Source: Arenibacter echinorum (GTDB lineage: Bacteria; Bacteroidota; Bacteroidia; Flavobacteriales; Flavobacteriaceae). From it: a DNA stretch of 64,000 nt. Below, in pieces: positions 1-9,500 of this stretch (its first letter is position 1; every line of letters begins with the position of its first letter). The position numbers and the translations under genes were made by a program. Where the stretch lies: assembly GCF_003259375.1 (NCBI RefSeq), contig NZ_QLLN01000001.1, positions 287,360-351,359 of the forward strand, in the 5' to 3' direction. The notes below the pieces were generated by a model. The model was not told the origin of the DNA and ran no database searches. It was given only the letters and a program-made list of their open reading frames with translations.

Positions 1-789
1 ATTTTTTTGTATTTGTGCAATATCTACTGGTTTGTAGAAATTAGCCATGGTCACCACTAAGGCATCAATTTGTGCTTTTACCTCATTCGTCAGCTTGTTG
101 CTATTTTTAGACTTAAAGTCTTTTACTTTGTTTATATCCCCAGCATCGGGCTGACTATGGATTTTAACCCTTAAGTCCATAAATTCTGGGATTATGTCCG
201 AAATTACCTTTGAATCACTCCTTATTTTTTGGGCTAGATTATCGTCACCATTATGGGGTATGTCTTTTAAGGACTGGCGAATGAGATAAAAATTTTGGGC
301 TAAATTTTGAGTGTCGGATAATAGCCATTTATAAAAGTCAACGCCCCATGCTTCTTCGTCCTCGGCCTGAATGGCCCCGCGATAGAACTGCCCCTTTTCC
401 AGGATCCAGCCATTATCAACAGTTTTTAAATACTTGTCCAATTGATATTGTTTAAGACGGGAATGGTTGTTTTCGGCGTCCCAAAATTCCTCCTTGGAGG
501 TATAGGATAAAATTTGACCCAAATAGAGGTGGTTGCTCTTACCTAAATCGATAATTGAGCTTTTATAGGTGGCGTGCTGTACTCCAGGACCAATGTTATC
601 GGGACAGGGGTCTTTGGGTTGGCGTATACTTCCATCCGTACAGAACCAGCGAATTTCTTTGTAAGGTCCGCGGATATCCTTTTTGTATGAGTTGATAAGA
701 TCCTTTATTTCCTGATTGCCCAATTTTTGGCCTGGGCTTAATAATGGAAAGCAAAAGAGTAGGATATATATGAATATATGTTTTTTCAT
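1..789 (-). CDS. Large secreted PEP/pyruvate-binding-type protein, N-terminal part (cut by window edge)
   Basis: This reading frame opens with ATG at 789-787 and stays open for 263 codons to the left edge, so only the N-terminus is present. It starts with a cleavable-looking signal peptide (MKKHIFIYILLFCFPLLSPGQ). A segment with DIRGPYKEIRWFCTDGSIR and a Cys-Pro pair follows at about residues 38-62. As far as I recall, this resembles the N-terminal extension of the large flavobacterial proteins annotated as PEP/pyruvate-binding-domain (PEP-synthase-like) proteins. The nucleotide-binding domain itself would lie outside the window, so the name rests on similarity from memory. A TATATTTGC -7 element lies about 50 bases upstream. 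Confidence 0.5.
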   Translation of the reverse strand, partial: MKKHIFIYILLFCFPLLSPGQKLGNQEIKDLINSYKKDIRGPYKEIRWFCTDGSIRQPKDPCPDNIGPGVQHATYKSSIIDLGKSNHLYLGQILSYTSKEEFWDAENNHSRLKQYQLDKYLKTVDNGWILEKGQFYRGAIQAEDEEAWGVDFYKWLLSDTQNLAQNFYLIRQSLKDIPHNGDDNLAQKIRSDSKVISDIIPEFMDLRVKIHSQPDAGDINKVKDFKSKNSNKLTNEVKAQIDALVVTMANFYKPVDIAQIQKN

Positions 790-840
790 AGTCTTGTAAT
801 GGCAGTTCAAAGTGTAATCAAATGTAATACCAATTTTAAT

Positions 841-849
841 GCAAATATA
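841..849 (-). promoter_or_regulatory. Bacteroidota -7 promoter element upstream of the left-edge gene
   Basis: On the minus strand the sequence is TATATTTGC, an exact match to the flavobacterial TAnnTTTG -7 consensus. It lies 52 bases before the ATG of the left-edge gene. I do not see a TTG at the usual 19-21 base spacing upstream, so this is half a promoter by sequence. The rest of the 790-1012 spacer shows nothing else convincing. Confidence 0.45.
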
Positions 850-1012
850 CTTTTTAAGCCTAGTTTCGATGGCCTGACCAAATAAACCATGCCATATAGC
901 AGGGAAATTGTTTTAGGAGTGGAAATTAGCCTATATTCCTTTAGAATGTAAGCAATTGAAGGAAGATTTACAAATTGATTTTTTATTGGCGTTACCAAGA
1001 CCAAGTATCAGT

Positions 1013-2302
1013 TTAGAGTCGGTGGTCTATCACAATAACGGGTTTTCTACTCATTTTTGGAAATCGCAACTCCTGAAGGGTTTTAAAATCGTGGAATTCG
1101 ATTTTGGGGAGTACCCTTAGTTTTGCCCTAAAGTGATCCTTTATAGTCTGCAATAAATCATTTGTAGGGTTGGAAGTAGCTATTTTAATACAAATTTCAT
1201 CCGTACCTATGTCGTTATGGTCTATCTCTATTACAAAGGCGTCTATTTCATTAAAATAGTTAAGTACGTTGTACATGGCCGGAGGGTATAGCGTGGTCCC
1301 CTTGTATTTTATCATTTGTTTCTTCCTGCCAATAACAGGGCCTAAGCGCTGTGTATTTCTTCCACAGGAACATTTTGATGAGTGCGCTTGGACAATATCA
1401 CCGGTTTTAAATCTCAGCAATGGTATACCTTCAACCCCTAGGGTAGTAATGGTCAGCTCTCCCGGCATTCCTTCTTCGACTTGTTGTTCTTCCTCATCCA
1501 AAATTTCGATGATGATCAATTCTGGATGATGGTGTCCTCCCTGTCTTGCAGAACATTCGGTAAAGGCCGTACTCATCTCTGTGGAGGCATATGTGGAATA
1601 AAGGGGAATGTTCCAATCTTTCTTTATTTTGGCTGCCAGCGTGTTCAATGAAAAGTCTTCATTCCGCAGTGCTTCCCCGATACATATGGCGCCTTTAATC
1701 CCAGATTCGTTGGGGTCAATACCGTGCTGTTGGGCATATTCTATGAGTTTCAATAAAAAAGAAGGCACAACGATAAGGTAGGTTGGCTTAAACTTAAGGA
1801 TGGAGTCCCATTGAAGTTCAGGAATTCCGGCACCTACCCTAATAATTCCGGTGCCTAACTTCCGAGCGCCCAAAAAATAGGCCAATCCGGCCATAAACCG
1901 TCGGTCTATAGTTGTTGTTAATTGTAAAATATCGTCTGCCGTAACGCCGGCGCAGTCAAAGGAGATGGCCTCGTTGTAAGCCAATCGATTTAGATCATTA
2001 TCTGTAAGGGCAAAGGTCACAGGTTCGCCCAAAGTTCCGGAAGTAGTTACGTAATCTATAATCTTGCGTCTATCTACGCATAAGAAATCATCATTATATT
2101 GTTGTAGATCCTCTTTGGAAGTTGTGGGGAGCTTGGTAAGGTCTGCCAAGGTCTTGATATCGCTAGCATGTAAATTATTTTCCCTGAAAATTCTTTTGTA
2201 ATAGGCAGAGTTTTGGGTAATATATTCTATAAGCTCCCTTAAACGCTGTTCTTGTAACTTTTGAATTGCCTCTGCCGATGCTTTTTCGATTTCAGGGATC
2301 AT
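1013..2302 (-). CDS. PaaK-like AMP-forming aryl acid ligase (flexirubin starter activation)
   Basis: This 429-residue protein belongs to the phenylacetate-CoA ligase (PaaK) branch of the ANL superfamily. The phosphate-binding loop TTSGTLGEP is at residues 86-94, the YASTEM adenine motif lies mid-protein, a TGD follows, and the SCGR segment is typical of PaaK enzymes. The likely reaction is ATP-dependent activation of an aromatic acid. In this locus the natural substrate is the p-coumarate made by the ammonia-lyase at 30859, loaded onto CoA or directly onto an acyl carrier protein. That substrate is inferred from context. Its ATG shares one base with the upstream stop (TAATG), so translation is probably coupled. 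It is the last gene of the long minus-strand run. Confidence 0.82.
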   Translation of the reverse strand: MIPEIEKASAEAIQKLQEQRLRELIEYITQNSAYYKRIFRENNLHASDIKTLADLTKLPTTSKEDLQQYNDDFLCVDRRKIIDYVTTSGTLGEPVTFALTDNDLNRLAYNEAISFDCAGVTADDILQLTTTIDRRFMAGLAYFLGARKLGTGIIRVGAGIPELQWDSILKFKPTYLIVVPSFLLKLIEYAQQHGIDPNESGIKGAICIGEALRNEDFSLNTLAAKIKKDWNIPLYSTYASTEMSTAFTECSARQGGHHHPELIIIEILDEEEQQVEEGMPGELTITTLGVEGIPLLRFKTGDIVQAHSSKCSCGRNTQRLGPVIGRKKQMIKYKGTTLYPPAMYNVLNYFNEIDAFVIEIDHNDIGTDEICIKIATSNPTNDLLQTIKDHFRAKLRVLPKIEFHDFKTLQELRFPKMSRKPVIVIDHRL

Positions 2303-3972
2303 TATTTTAATTTACGTTTTAGACTTCGAATATACGAATGTACCAAAGCTTTCTTTGGAACAGTAGTAATTTCTTTTGTGCTTGCTTCCATAAAGTTGTT
2401 TAAAGCTGCCCTATAATATTGTCTATTGTAATTATAGAGGCCTACCCAATAATGTGTTTCCCAAAATTCAGGATTCAATCTTTTAAATTCTTCAAGAAAT
2501 TCAGGTGCCAAGTGTTGCTTGTCGGCAACGGCTTGTTTTATTTGATGTGCTTCTACGCGATACTTTTCATAGTTTTGATAGGCTTGGGTATATAGAAAAC
2601 TATCCTTTTCAATGTTTTTATTGGGGATGGAAAGCGTTGATCCAGTTCTGATACTTAAACTGTCCTTAAAAATTTTGTTTAGGTCATAGGCCACAAATTC
2701 ACCTAATTGATACGGATTTGAAGACACCCAAACCAATTGCTGGTCTGGCTTAAATACAATACCGTGATGCGCCAGTAATTGGTTTAGGGCCTTTTCATTC
2801 CCATAGCCGATGTCGTTATCCTCAAGTCCTTGCTTATTTCTAAGAATATCCACTGCAATTTTTGGGGTTATTTTATTTTGATCTCCCAAAAGTTCTTCCA
2901 TGCGCTCATATCTGTATTTGGAATGACTTTCGAAAATGTGTTTTTGGTTGTTTTTGTCTTCTGCATAGGCAGCACTTTGAAAGTGGTTGGAGCAGATCAA
3001 GTGATTGGAATTGGGAACTTTATATACCCCAAAATTATGTGGGGAGACTTCGATTATCATCGCCTTTTTATCCTTGGCGCTACCTACCAAAATAGATTCC
3101 GATACAAAGACCTGTCGTTTTTTTGCGATGCCTACGGCCTCCTCCAGCGTAGTTGCATATTGTAAAATCTCCCTGGTAAGGATGCTGATAGGGGTTTTGG
3201 CCACCAAGGGGATTTTGGATTTCCCCGCATTGATGGTAACCGTTAGTCCATGCTCGTTCATACCGGAGACCACTCCCGTCATGCCAGCCCAGGTCACGGA
3301 CATAAATTTGTGGCCTTCTGTAGGGTCTATGAAGGAAATTATTTTGTTTTTGGCAAAATCATCCCCAGCGTAAAAGTCAAAATTGCGACCAAGGATTAAA
3401 CTTCCGTCTTCGGATTTATCGCCCCAGACAGCAAAGGAAGAACAGCCTACAAGGGCCAGGTCTTGGAGGGCATGCCCTATGTCATGGGCGCCATGAAGGT
3501 AGAGAACCCTGGAATATGGATCAGCTATATCATTAAAGTTTTGGGATGCGTAGCGGGAAAGCCCCCAAATTTCTGTTTTGATTTCCTCCGGAATGTTCAG
3601 GTACATTTTTCTATTGTACCAGGCCAGGAATTTTTTAAGTAAGTACCTTTTTGTTTTGGAGGGTACCAATTCTTCTACCTTGGATAAAAATATAGCTTCC
3701 TGTTGTTGAAATAGGTCTTCCGTTAGGGCTCCTGTAATTAATCCCCTTTGCAAGGGGTCTCCGGAAACATAAAGTTCCCAAAGCCCTTGTTTGTTTTTGG
3801 TCAGGGAGTTATTGGAATAAATATAGGAGGTATCAGAGGTTTTTGTTATTTCAGGAATTTGAGTGTTGTAGTTACTTAAATCAGGCCTATCCTTTAGGGA
3901 TTTTGAAATTCCACAAGAGCCAAAAAGCCCAAGCAAAACAGCAACACCAATAATCCATTTAATCCTGTACAT
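2302..3972 (-). CDS. C45-family Ntn-hydrolase/acyltransferase, outer-membrane-type lipoprotein
   Basis: This 556-residue protein begins with a lipoprotein signal peptide ending LFGSC (lipid Cys20). The central domain is an N-terminal-nucleophile hydrolase of the C45/penicillin-acylase-like class. The likely nucleophile after autocleavage is Cys177 in VGCSSFAVW, followed by the GRNFDF and NEHGLTVT segments of this fold. About 120 C-terminal residues look helical, possibly repeat-like. Family members hydrolyse or transfer acyl groups through an amide or thioester. In the flexirubin locus a surface-anchored acyltransferase could join or release the polyene acyl group; that role is inference. It overlaps the ligase by one base and follows the cupin gene by 14 bases. 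Confidence 0.75.
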   Translation of the reverse strand: MYRIKWIIGVAVLLGLFGSCGISKSLKDRPDLSNYNTQIPEITKTSDTSYIYSNNSLTKNKQGLWELYVSGDPLQRGLITGALTEDLFQQQEAIFLSKVEELVPSKTKRYLLKKFLAWYNRKMYLNIPEEIKTEIWGLSRYASQNFNDIADPYSRVLYLHGAHDIGHALQDLALVGCSSFAVWGDKSEDGSLILGRNFDFYAGDDFAKNKIISFIDPTEGHKFMSVTWAGMTGVVSGMNEHGLTVTINAGKSKIPLVAKTPISILTREILQYATTLEEAVGIAKKRQVFVSESILVGSAKDKKAMIIEVSPHNFGVYKVPNSNHLICSNHFQSAAYAEDKNNQKHIFESHSKYRYERMEELLGDQNKITPKIAVDILRNKQGLEDNDIGYGNEKALNQLLAHHGIVFKPDQQLVWVSSNPYQLGEFVAYDLNKIFKDSLSIRTGSTLSIPNKNIEKDSFLYTQAYQNYEKYRVEAHQIKQAVADKQHLAPEFLEEFKRLNPEFWETHYWVGLYNYNRQYYRAALNNFMEASTKEITTVPKKALVHSYIRSLKRKLK

Positions 3973-3986
3973 CCTAATTGCTTAAA

Positions 3987-4859
3987 TTATTCTTTTCCAA
4001 ACCTATTATTGGTTTTTACCATCATCCTGTTCTCCTTAAAATCTACCCACTTCTGTCCCCATATTTTCCTCATTGTATTTTCAAACGGTCTCATAAAAAA
4101 TAGATTTCCAAACATCTTGGACAACAATACAGGATGTTTTGGCAAGGCCCTCAAGGTGATGGAAAATCCGCCATCCAGGTATTTGATATAGTGCCAGTAT
4201 CCGCTGGGCATATATAGGGCATCCCCGTGTTTCATCTCTACATATAATCCTTCTGCCTTTTTTAAGGCGGGATAGCGATCAAAATCAGGATCATCCATAT
4301 TTATGGATTCCAAATTATGTACAGCGAACGGAACCTTGTACAGGTATTTGGTCTGTTCGGGCGGAAATAAAAGCACACTTTTATGTCCGTGAAAATGAAA
4401 ATGAAGTAGGTCGGACAAGTCCATGTCATAATGGGGAAGCACTACAGAACCTTCACCACCAAAAAACATGACTGGCAGGCGCTTAAAAAATTTTAGTCCA
4501 ATATCAGGGTAACTTATATCCTTGATCAAATCCGGCATTTTATCCAGGATGTTATAGAAAAAAATACGCAGGTCCGTTGGTTTGGCTTTCAGGATTTCCA
4601 GGTAGTCGTACAGTTTCATTTCCGTAACCGGGGCAGCGGAGTTTTGTTTTCCTTTGGTAGGCTCATTATTGTAGAGGGGAACCACTTGGTCGCCGGCCTT
4701 TTTCTGTATGTAGTCTATGTTCCATTTGCTGCGGGCAGGCCAATCCGAGGTGAGGTTTTCAATTAAAACAGGGCGTTGGGTTTTGTAATATTGATTAATA
4801 AAATCCTCTTTGCTAATAGATTTGACCCTTGTAATAGGAATTGTTTTAATCTGTCCCAT
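3987..4859 (-). CDS. Cupin_8/JmjC-like Fe(II)/2-oxoglutarate oxygenase
   Basis: This 290-residue protein has the JmjC-like cupin layout. HxD metal ligands are visible as H143 and D145 (LPHYDMD), and the distal His is H223 in MPSGYWHYI. A WPA segment near residue 40 is typical of cupin_8 proteins. Enzymes of this kind use Fe(II), O2 and 2-oxoglutarate to hydroxylate a substrate. In this locus it could hydroxylate the aryl ring or alkyl chains of the pigment, but no substrate can be read from the sequence. It sits one base after the desaturase-like gene on the same strand. Confidence 0.75.
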   Translation of the reverse strand: MGQIKTIPITRVKSISKEDFINQYYKTQRPVLIENLTSDWPARSKWNIDYIQKKAGDQVVPLYNNEPTKGKQNSAAPVTEMKLYDYLEILKAKPTDLRIFFYNILDKMPDLIKDISYPDIGLKFFKRLPVMFFGGEGSVVLPHYDMDLSDLLHFHFHGHKSVLLFPPEQTKYLYKVPFAVHNLESINMDDPDFDRYPALKKAEGLYVEMKHGDALYMPSGYWHYIKYLDGGFSITLRALPKHPVLLSKMFGNLFFMRPFENTMRKIWGQKWVDFKENRMMVKTNNRFGKE

Positions 4860-4860
4860 A

Positions 4861-6396
4861 TTAAACTTCTTGAGCTTTATTGACTTCTAAAATTTTTTCC
4901 AATAAATAATCCTTTCCCACTAACTCGGAACAGGTAATAATTGCTCCAATGGTTACGCCTAAGATTCCGTGCATGTTTAAACTTTGGCCCGTAAATAGCA
5001 GGTTTGTGATTTTTGTTCTGGGAGAAACAAATGAGTGTAGTGGATTGTTTACGTCCTTAACATAGCCGTACATAGATCCATTATGGGACCCAATATAATC
5101 TCGGTAGGACAATGGGGTGGAGGCATATACGGTTTGAATACAATCTCTTAGGTTAGGGAATTTTTTTTCCAATTCTGTAATAAAAACTTCAGTTTTATAC
5201 GATTTGAACTCTTCATAGGTCTGCCCTCTATCATTTTTAGAGGCAACCGTATTAAAAGTTTTCTGCCAGTACTCCACCTCACTAAAATTCATATAGGTCA
5301 TAGCTATTAAACTATCTCCCCATCCATCGTCTTTTTTGTTAATGCCCATAGAGACCATATAGCCCTCGGGCCAACTTTTCTGAGTGTAATTCTGTGCATC
5401 CCAAACACGATCTCCATATTTAAAATGATAATAATTCTTGTTGTGATATTTAAAGGATTTAGGTTTTAGTACAATGTATACGCTGAAGGCCGAAATAACA
5501 CTTTCAATATTATTTATTCTGTTGGTGTACGATTTTCTAAAGTTTTCTACACCAACCATTTTTAAAGTAAGCTTAGGTTCTATATTGGAAATAAATTTAT
5601 CACCCTTTATTTGCTTTCCATTTTTTATATCCACCGAGGTGATTACCCCATTTTTGACATTAAATTTGGTAACTTCATGATGCTTGAAGGTATTGCCCCC
5701 AAATTTCTTTATTTGTCTAATAAGCACTTTGGTAATCTGACTTCCCCCATTTATACATCTGTATGCACTTTCTATATAGGAATTTACGGATAGGGCATGT
5801 ACATAAAAAGGAGAACGTTCCCCGTCACCGGCATATAGAAAATTAGTCCCCGCTAACACGGCCTGTAATTTCTTATTGTTTGTAAGGGAATTGATATAGG
5901 TTTTGGCATTCAGTTTAAAAACATCATCTTGCCCATAGGAAGGATTGCCCTTGTTTAAATTGTATAAGGGAAACTTGGAACAGGTTTCCCTTAATTTTTT
6001 ACTGTACGTTTTTATCGCCTTTTCTTCTTCTGGAAATTGGGACAGTAAACTTTTCTCGAAGCGCTCATAACCTTGGGCGTGTCTGTACTCTTTAGGATCT
6101 CCATCGAAGGTGACCACATCAAAACCGTCTTCATCCAATTTTTTAAGCTTCAATTGGTCCATGATACCCAAATACTTAAAATATTGGTTCAGGTTTTGGC
6201 CTTCCGAAAGCCCCCCAATATAATGCACCCCTGTATCAAAGATGGTTTTGTCCCGGACAAAGGTTTGAAGGTTGCCCCCGAATTGATTGTTTTTTTCCAA
6301 GACACAGACACTATAACCTTCTTTGGCCATTATCAAGGCAGAAACCAATCCCCCTAATCCGCTTCCAACAATTACAATGTCGTAATGTTCTTTCAT
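4861..6396 (-). CDS. CrtI/retinol-saturase-like FAD oxidoreductase
   Basis: This 511-residue flavoprotein has an N-terminal dinucleotide-binding loop GSGLGGL at residues 11-17 and the FGGNLQTF segment expected in phytoene-desaturase and all-trans-retinol-saturase relatives. Near the C-terminus, LFTGQSLNMHGILGVTIGAI is the family's second FAD contact. Members act on conjugated polyenes, which fits a pigment locus. Here it could adjust desaturation of the aryl polyene, or act in pigment transfer as related oxidoreductases do. The role is inferred. It opens a three-gene block after a 134-base spacer with no clear promoter. Confidence 0.8.
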   Translation of the reverse strand: MKEHYDIVIVGSGLGGLVSALIMAKEGYSVCVLEKNNQFGGNLQTFVRDKTIFDTGVHYIGGLSEGQNLNQYFKYLGIMDQLKLKKLDEDGFDVVTFDGDPKEYRHAQGYERFEKSLLSQFPEEEKAIKTYSKKLRETCSKFPLYNLNKGNPSYGQDDVFKLNAKTYINSLTNNKKLQAVLAGTNFLYAGDGERSPFYVHALSVNSYIESAYRCINGGSQITKVLIRQIKKFGGNTFKHHEVTKFNVKNGVITSVDIKNGKQIKGDKFISNIEPKLTLKMVGVENFRKSYTNRINNIESVISAFSVYIVLKPKSFKYHNKNYYHFKYGDRVWDAQNYTQKSWPEGYMVSMGINKKDDGWGDSLIAMTYMNFSEVEYWQKTFNTVASKNDRGQTYEEFKSYKTEVFITELEKKFPNLRDCIQTVYASTPLSYRDYIGSHNGSMYGYVKDVNNPLHSFVSPRTKITNLLFTGQSLNMHGILGVTIGAIITCSELVGKDYLLEKILEVNKAQEV

Positions 6397-6530
6397 AAAT
6401 GGTATTCTTTACAATTTCCAAAACCAAATTTTAATATCGGATTTCGGTAGGTCTTGCACCCTTATAATAATTAATATCAAACCTTGGTTCAATCCGAGGA
6501 TTTTTTTAACTCCTGCGAAACCAGATTATT

Positions 6531-9500
6531 TTAGGCCTTTGTTTTTTCTAAGATAATAAGATTATCATTTTCAAAGACATTTTTAAATCTAGTGGATAAT
6601 ATAATTCTTTCCAATAATTTTGCTCCGTCCTTTACCAATATCAGTAGCCTAATATTATTTTTGATTTTTGGTGCCAGGCTATCCAAGTCTTGTATTTCCA
6701 AATCAATGATCATTATATCCGCAGGCTGTGCCAAAGCCTCCTCAATGGATGCTGTCAAGGTTAACTTGGCTATTTGTTGGGCAATAAAACTGTTCTTTAC
6801 AATTGGCCTTATCTCCTCATCTGCCAAGTAAGCGTAAATTTTACGATCAACGGCATTTAAAGATAATAGAAAATCCAGTTGCCCGTATTCTTTTGAAAGA
6901 TGAATTATGGAATCGGAGGATCCAATGCGTTTTGAGATAAGGGCGTAAATTTTTGAGTTGTTCCTTAAATCATTTTTTACCGCACGGTAAATGGAATCTC
7001 CTTTGTATCTATAATCCTCGAGAATTGTTCTCATGAAATAGGTATCCCCTTCCACTTCATTCCTCAAGTTCTGAAATTCGGACCTGAAATGGGCGGCTAT
7101 ACCCTTGTTGCGTTCTCTGTAATTTTTGCCGTAGCCTAGATCCTTTGGGGAAATTCTATCTAAAATCTTGACCGTTATACTGCCATCTTTTATTACAAAA
7201 CTTCCTTTGGGAAGCACCTCAGAATTTCCATGAATCAAAACAGGAACAATATCCATATTAAACTTTTCCGCCAAATAAAAGGCCCCCTTATGAAATCGTC
7301 TTATTTTGTTGGTTCTAGACCTTGTTCCTTCAGGGAAAGCCATTAATGAGTATCCTTGGGCCAACTTGTTTCTTAAATGTTCAAGGCCATTATCTATCCC
7401 TTCGGACACTGGATAAAATCCGGCCAGTTGTACGGCCTTTCCAAAAATTGGGGATTTATACACCCAGTCGTTTACCAAATAAATAATCTTTGGATATAAC
7501 ATGCCAACGGCCAAAATATCTAAAAATGAAGTGTGGTTTGCTATGATAATAGCTGGTTTTTTAAAATCCTCCCCTGATAAATTGATAATTTTTTTACTTA
7601 CAAAGGGATTGGTATAAAGTACCGATTTCATGAATTTTGAAATGGTCTTATGGAACCATTTCATTTTAATTTTTTTCTTGAATGGCAGTATTTTCATAAA
7701 GGTAACGCTCCAGATGGACAATAGGAGTCCGCCGGAACCATAATAACCAAATGAAAGAACGGAATGAATAAGTAATCGAAGGCTAATGGGGCGTTTTTCC
7801 TTACTGCCAATAAAGAGTAAAAATAATAATGGTTGAATGGTGAAAGCTACAAAAACCGCCGATAGGATACCTATAAGTGATACTAGGCTAATGGAATGCA
7901 AGGCCGGGTGTTTTGCAAAAATTAGTACGCCAATTCCCAAAACTGTAGTAATTGCCGACAATAGGATAGATGTTCTGTGGGTTCTTAGGACCTTTTCTCC
8001 CTTACCGTATTCCTTGAGCAGTCCAGTTGTTATGAATATGCTGTAATCTATTCCCAATCCAAAGATAAAGGTGGAGATAATAATATTAAAAATATTGAAT
8101 TCTATATGGAACATCCCCATAATACCAATCGTGAGCCACCAAGTCAATAAGATTGGAATACTGGTGACCAAAACCAGAGAAAAACTTCTAAAGAAAAAGA
8201 ACAAGATAAGGACTACGATACCAAGGGAATAACCAATAAGCTTATTGAAATCATTTTTGAGATTGCCTAAAAACATCTCGTTCATTTCCTGCCTATCAAT
8301 TACCAATGTTTTGGGGTAAGCTCTAAAAATTTCTTTTACTTTTTCTTCATGTCCCTCCTTTAATTTAATCAAGGAGGTAACAGTGGTAAAATCATTGTCG
8401 GTAACAAAATAGTCATCAATAGGCAGGGCAGCCGCACTACTGTAGTCCACAATATTTAACAATCTAAAATCCTTGTTGAGAAACGAATAGAATTTATCAA
8501 AGGAGTTGGGTTTAAATCCTAATTCGGTACCACTTTCCACAAGATTTTTCTTAGTATTTTCAATGATATCCTCGTTCCAAAACTCCTTCCAAAGTTCAAT
8601 TTTTTCTTGCTGTTTTTCTTGGGAGAGGACTAGGTTGCCTATTGAGCTAAAACTAAGTATTTCTCCGTTATTCTTTAGGCTATCCAATTCTTGGGATATG
8701 GTATTGTTGGTTTGAAGGACCTTTTCTCTATCTTCCCCATAGACAGCCAAATAAATGGATTTGGAAGACATATTGGTAAGTGCGTCCAATCTCTCCCTAG
8801 CTTGTGCCAAGGCTGTAGGTTCATAGTTGAGTTTGGCAATGTCCTTATTGAAAATTACCTTTTCGTGAAAAAAAATACTGGCAATCAAAAGGCCTACAAG
8901 GATGGCTATGCTCCATTTGTTTTTATGAAGATTATAGGAGGCTATCTTATCCAAGAGGGTGTACTTTACATTTAGATTATCTGTATTCCTATAAACATGG
9001 GGTATAAATAGAAGGGCGAAAATACAGGAGCCAATTACGCTAACGGCAGCAAAAATGCCGAGGTCCTGAAGGGCTTGCGAGTCTAGGAACAGAAGGCACA
9101 AAAAGGCTAGGGCAGTGGTAATACTGCTCATGATAACTGGCTGGGACACATCTGAGTATAGTGTCTTTACAGAGGGGTTATTTCTTATTTGGGTTAATAT
9201 ATGCAAGGAATAATCCAAGGTAACCCCTAGCAGTACAGAGCCTATCCCCAAGGAAATGGCAGAAATCTTCCCTCTTGTCAAATACAGAACGGCAACGGAT
9301 AGTGTTGCCCCAAAAAGGGTAGGGGCGAAAAGAATAATGGGAATGGTTAATTTTCTATAAAATAGGATTAGGATTCCCATTAAAATGGATAAGGCAATAG
9401 TTACCGTAAGGCGAATATCGGTTTTGATCTGTTGTGCGTTGGCAACGGCTATCAATGTGGCCCCGTAATATTCACTTTTTACCCTGTCCGTATACATTTG

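Noticed and set aside
807-1004. 65-codon minus-strand ORF in the spacer before the PaaK-like gene
   Set aside because: It has no recognisable sequence and overlaps the promoter element of the left-edge gene. It is probably chance.
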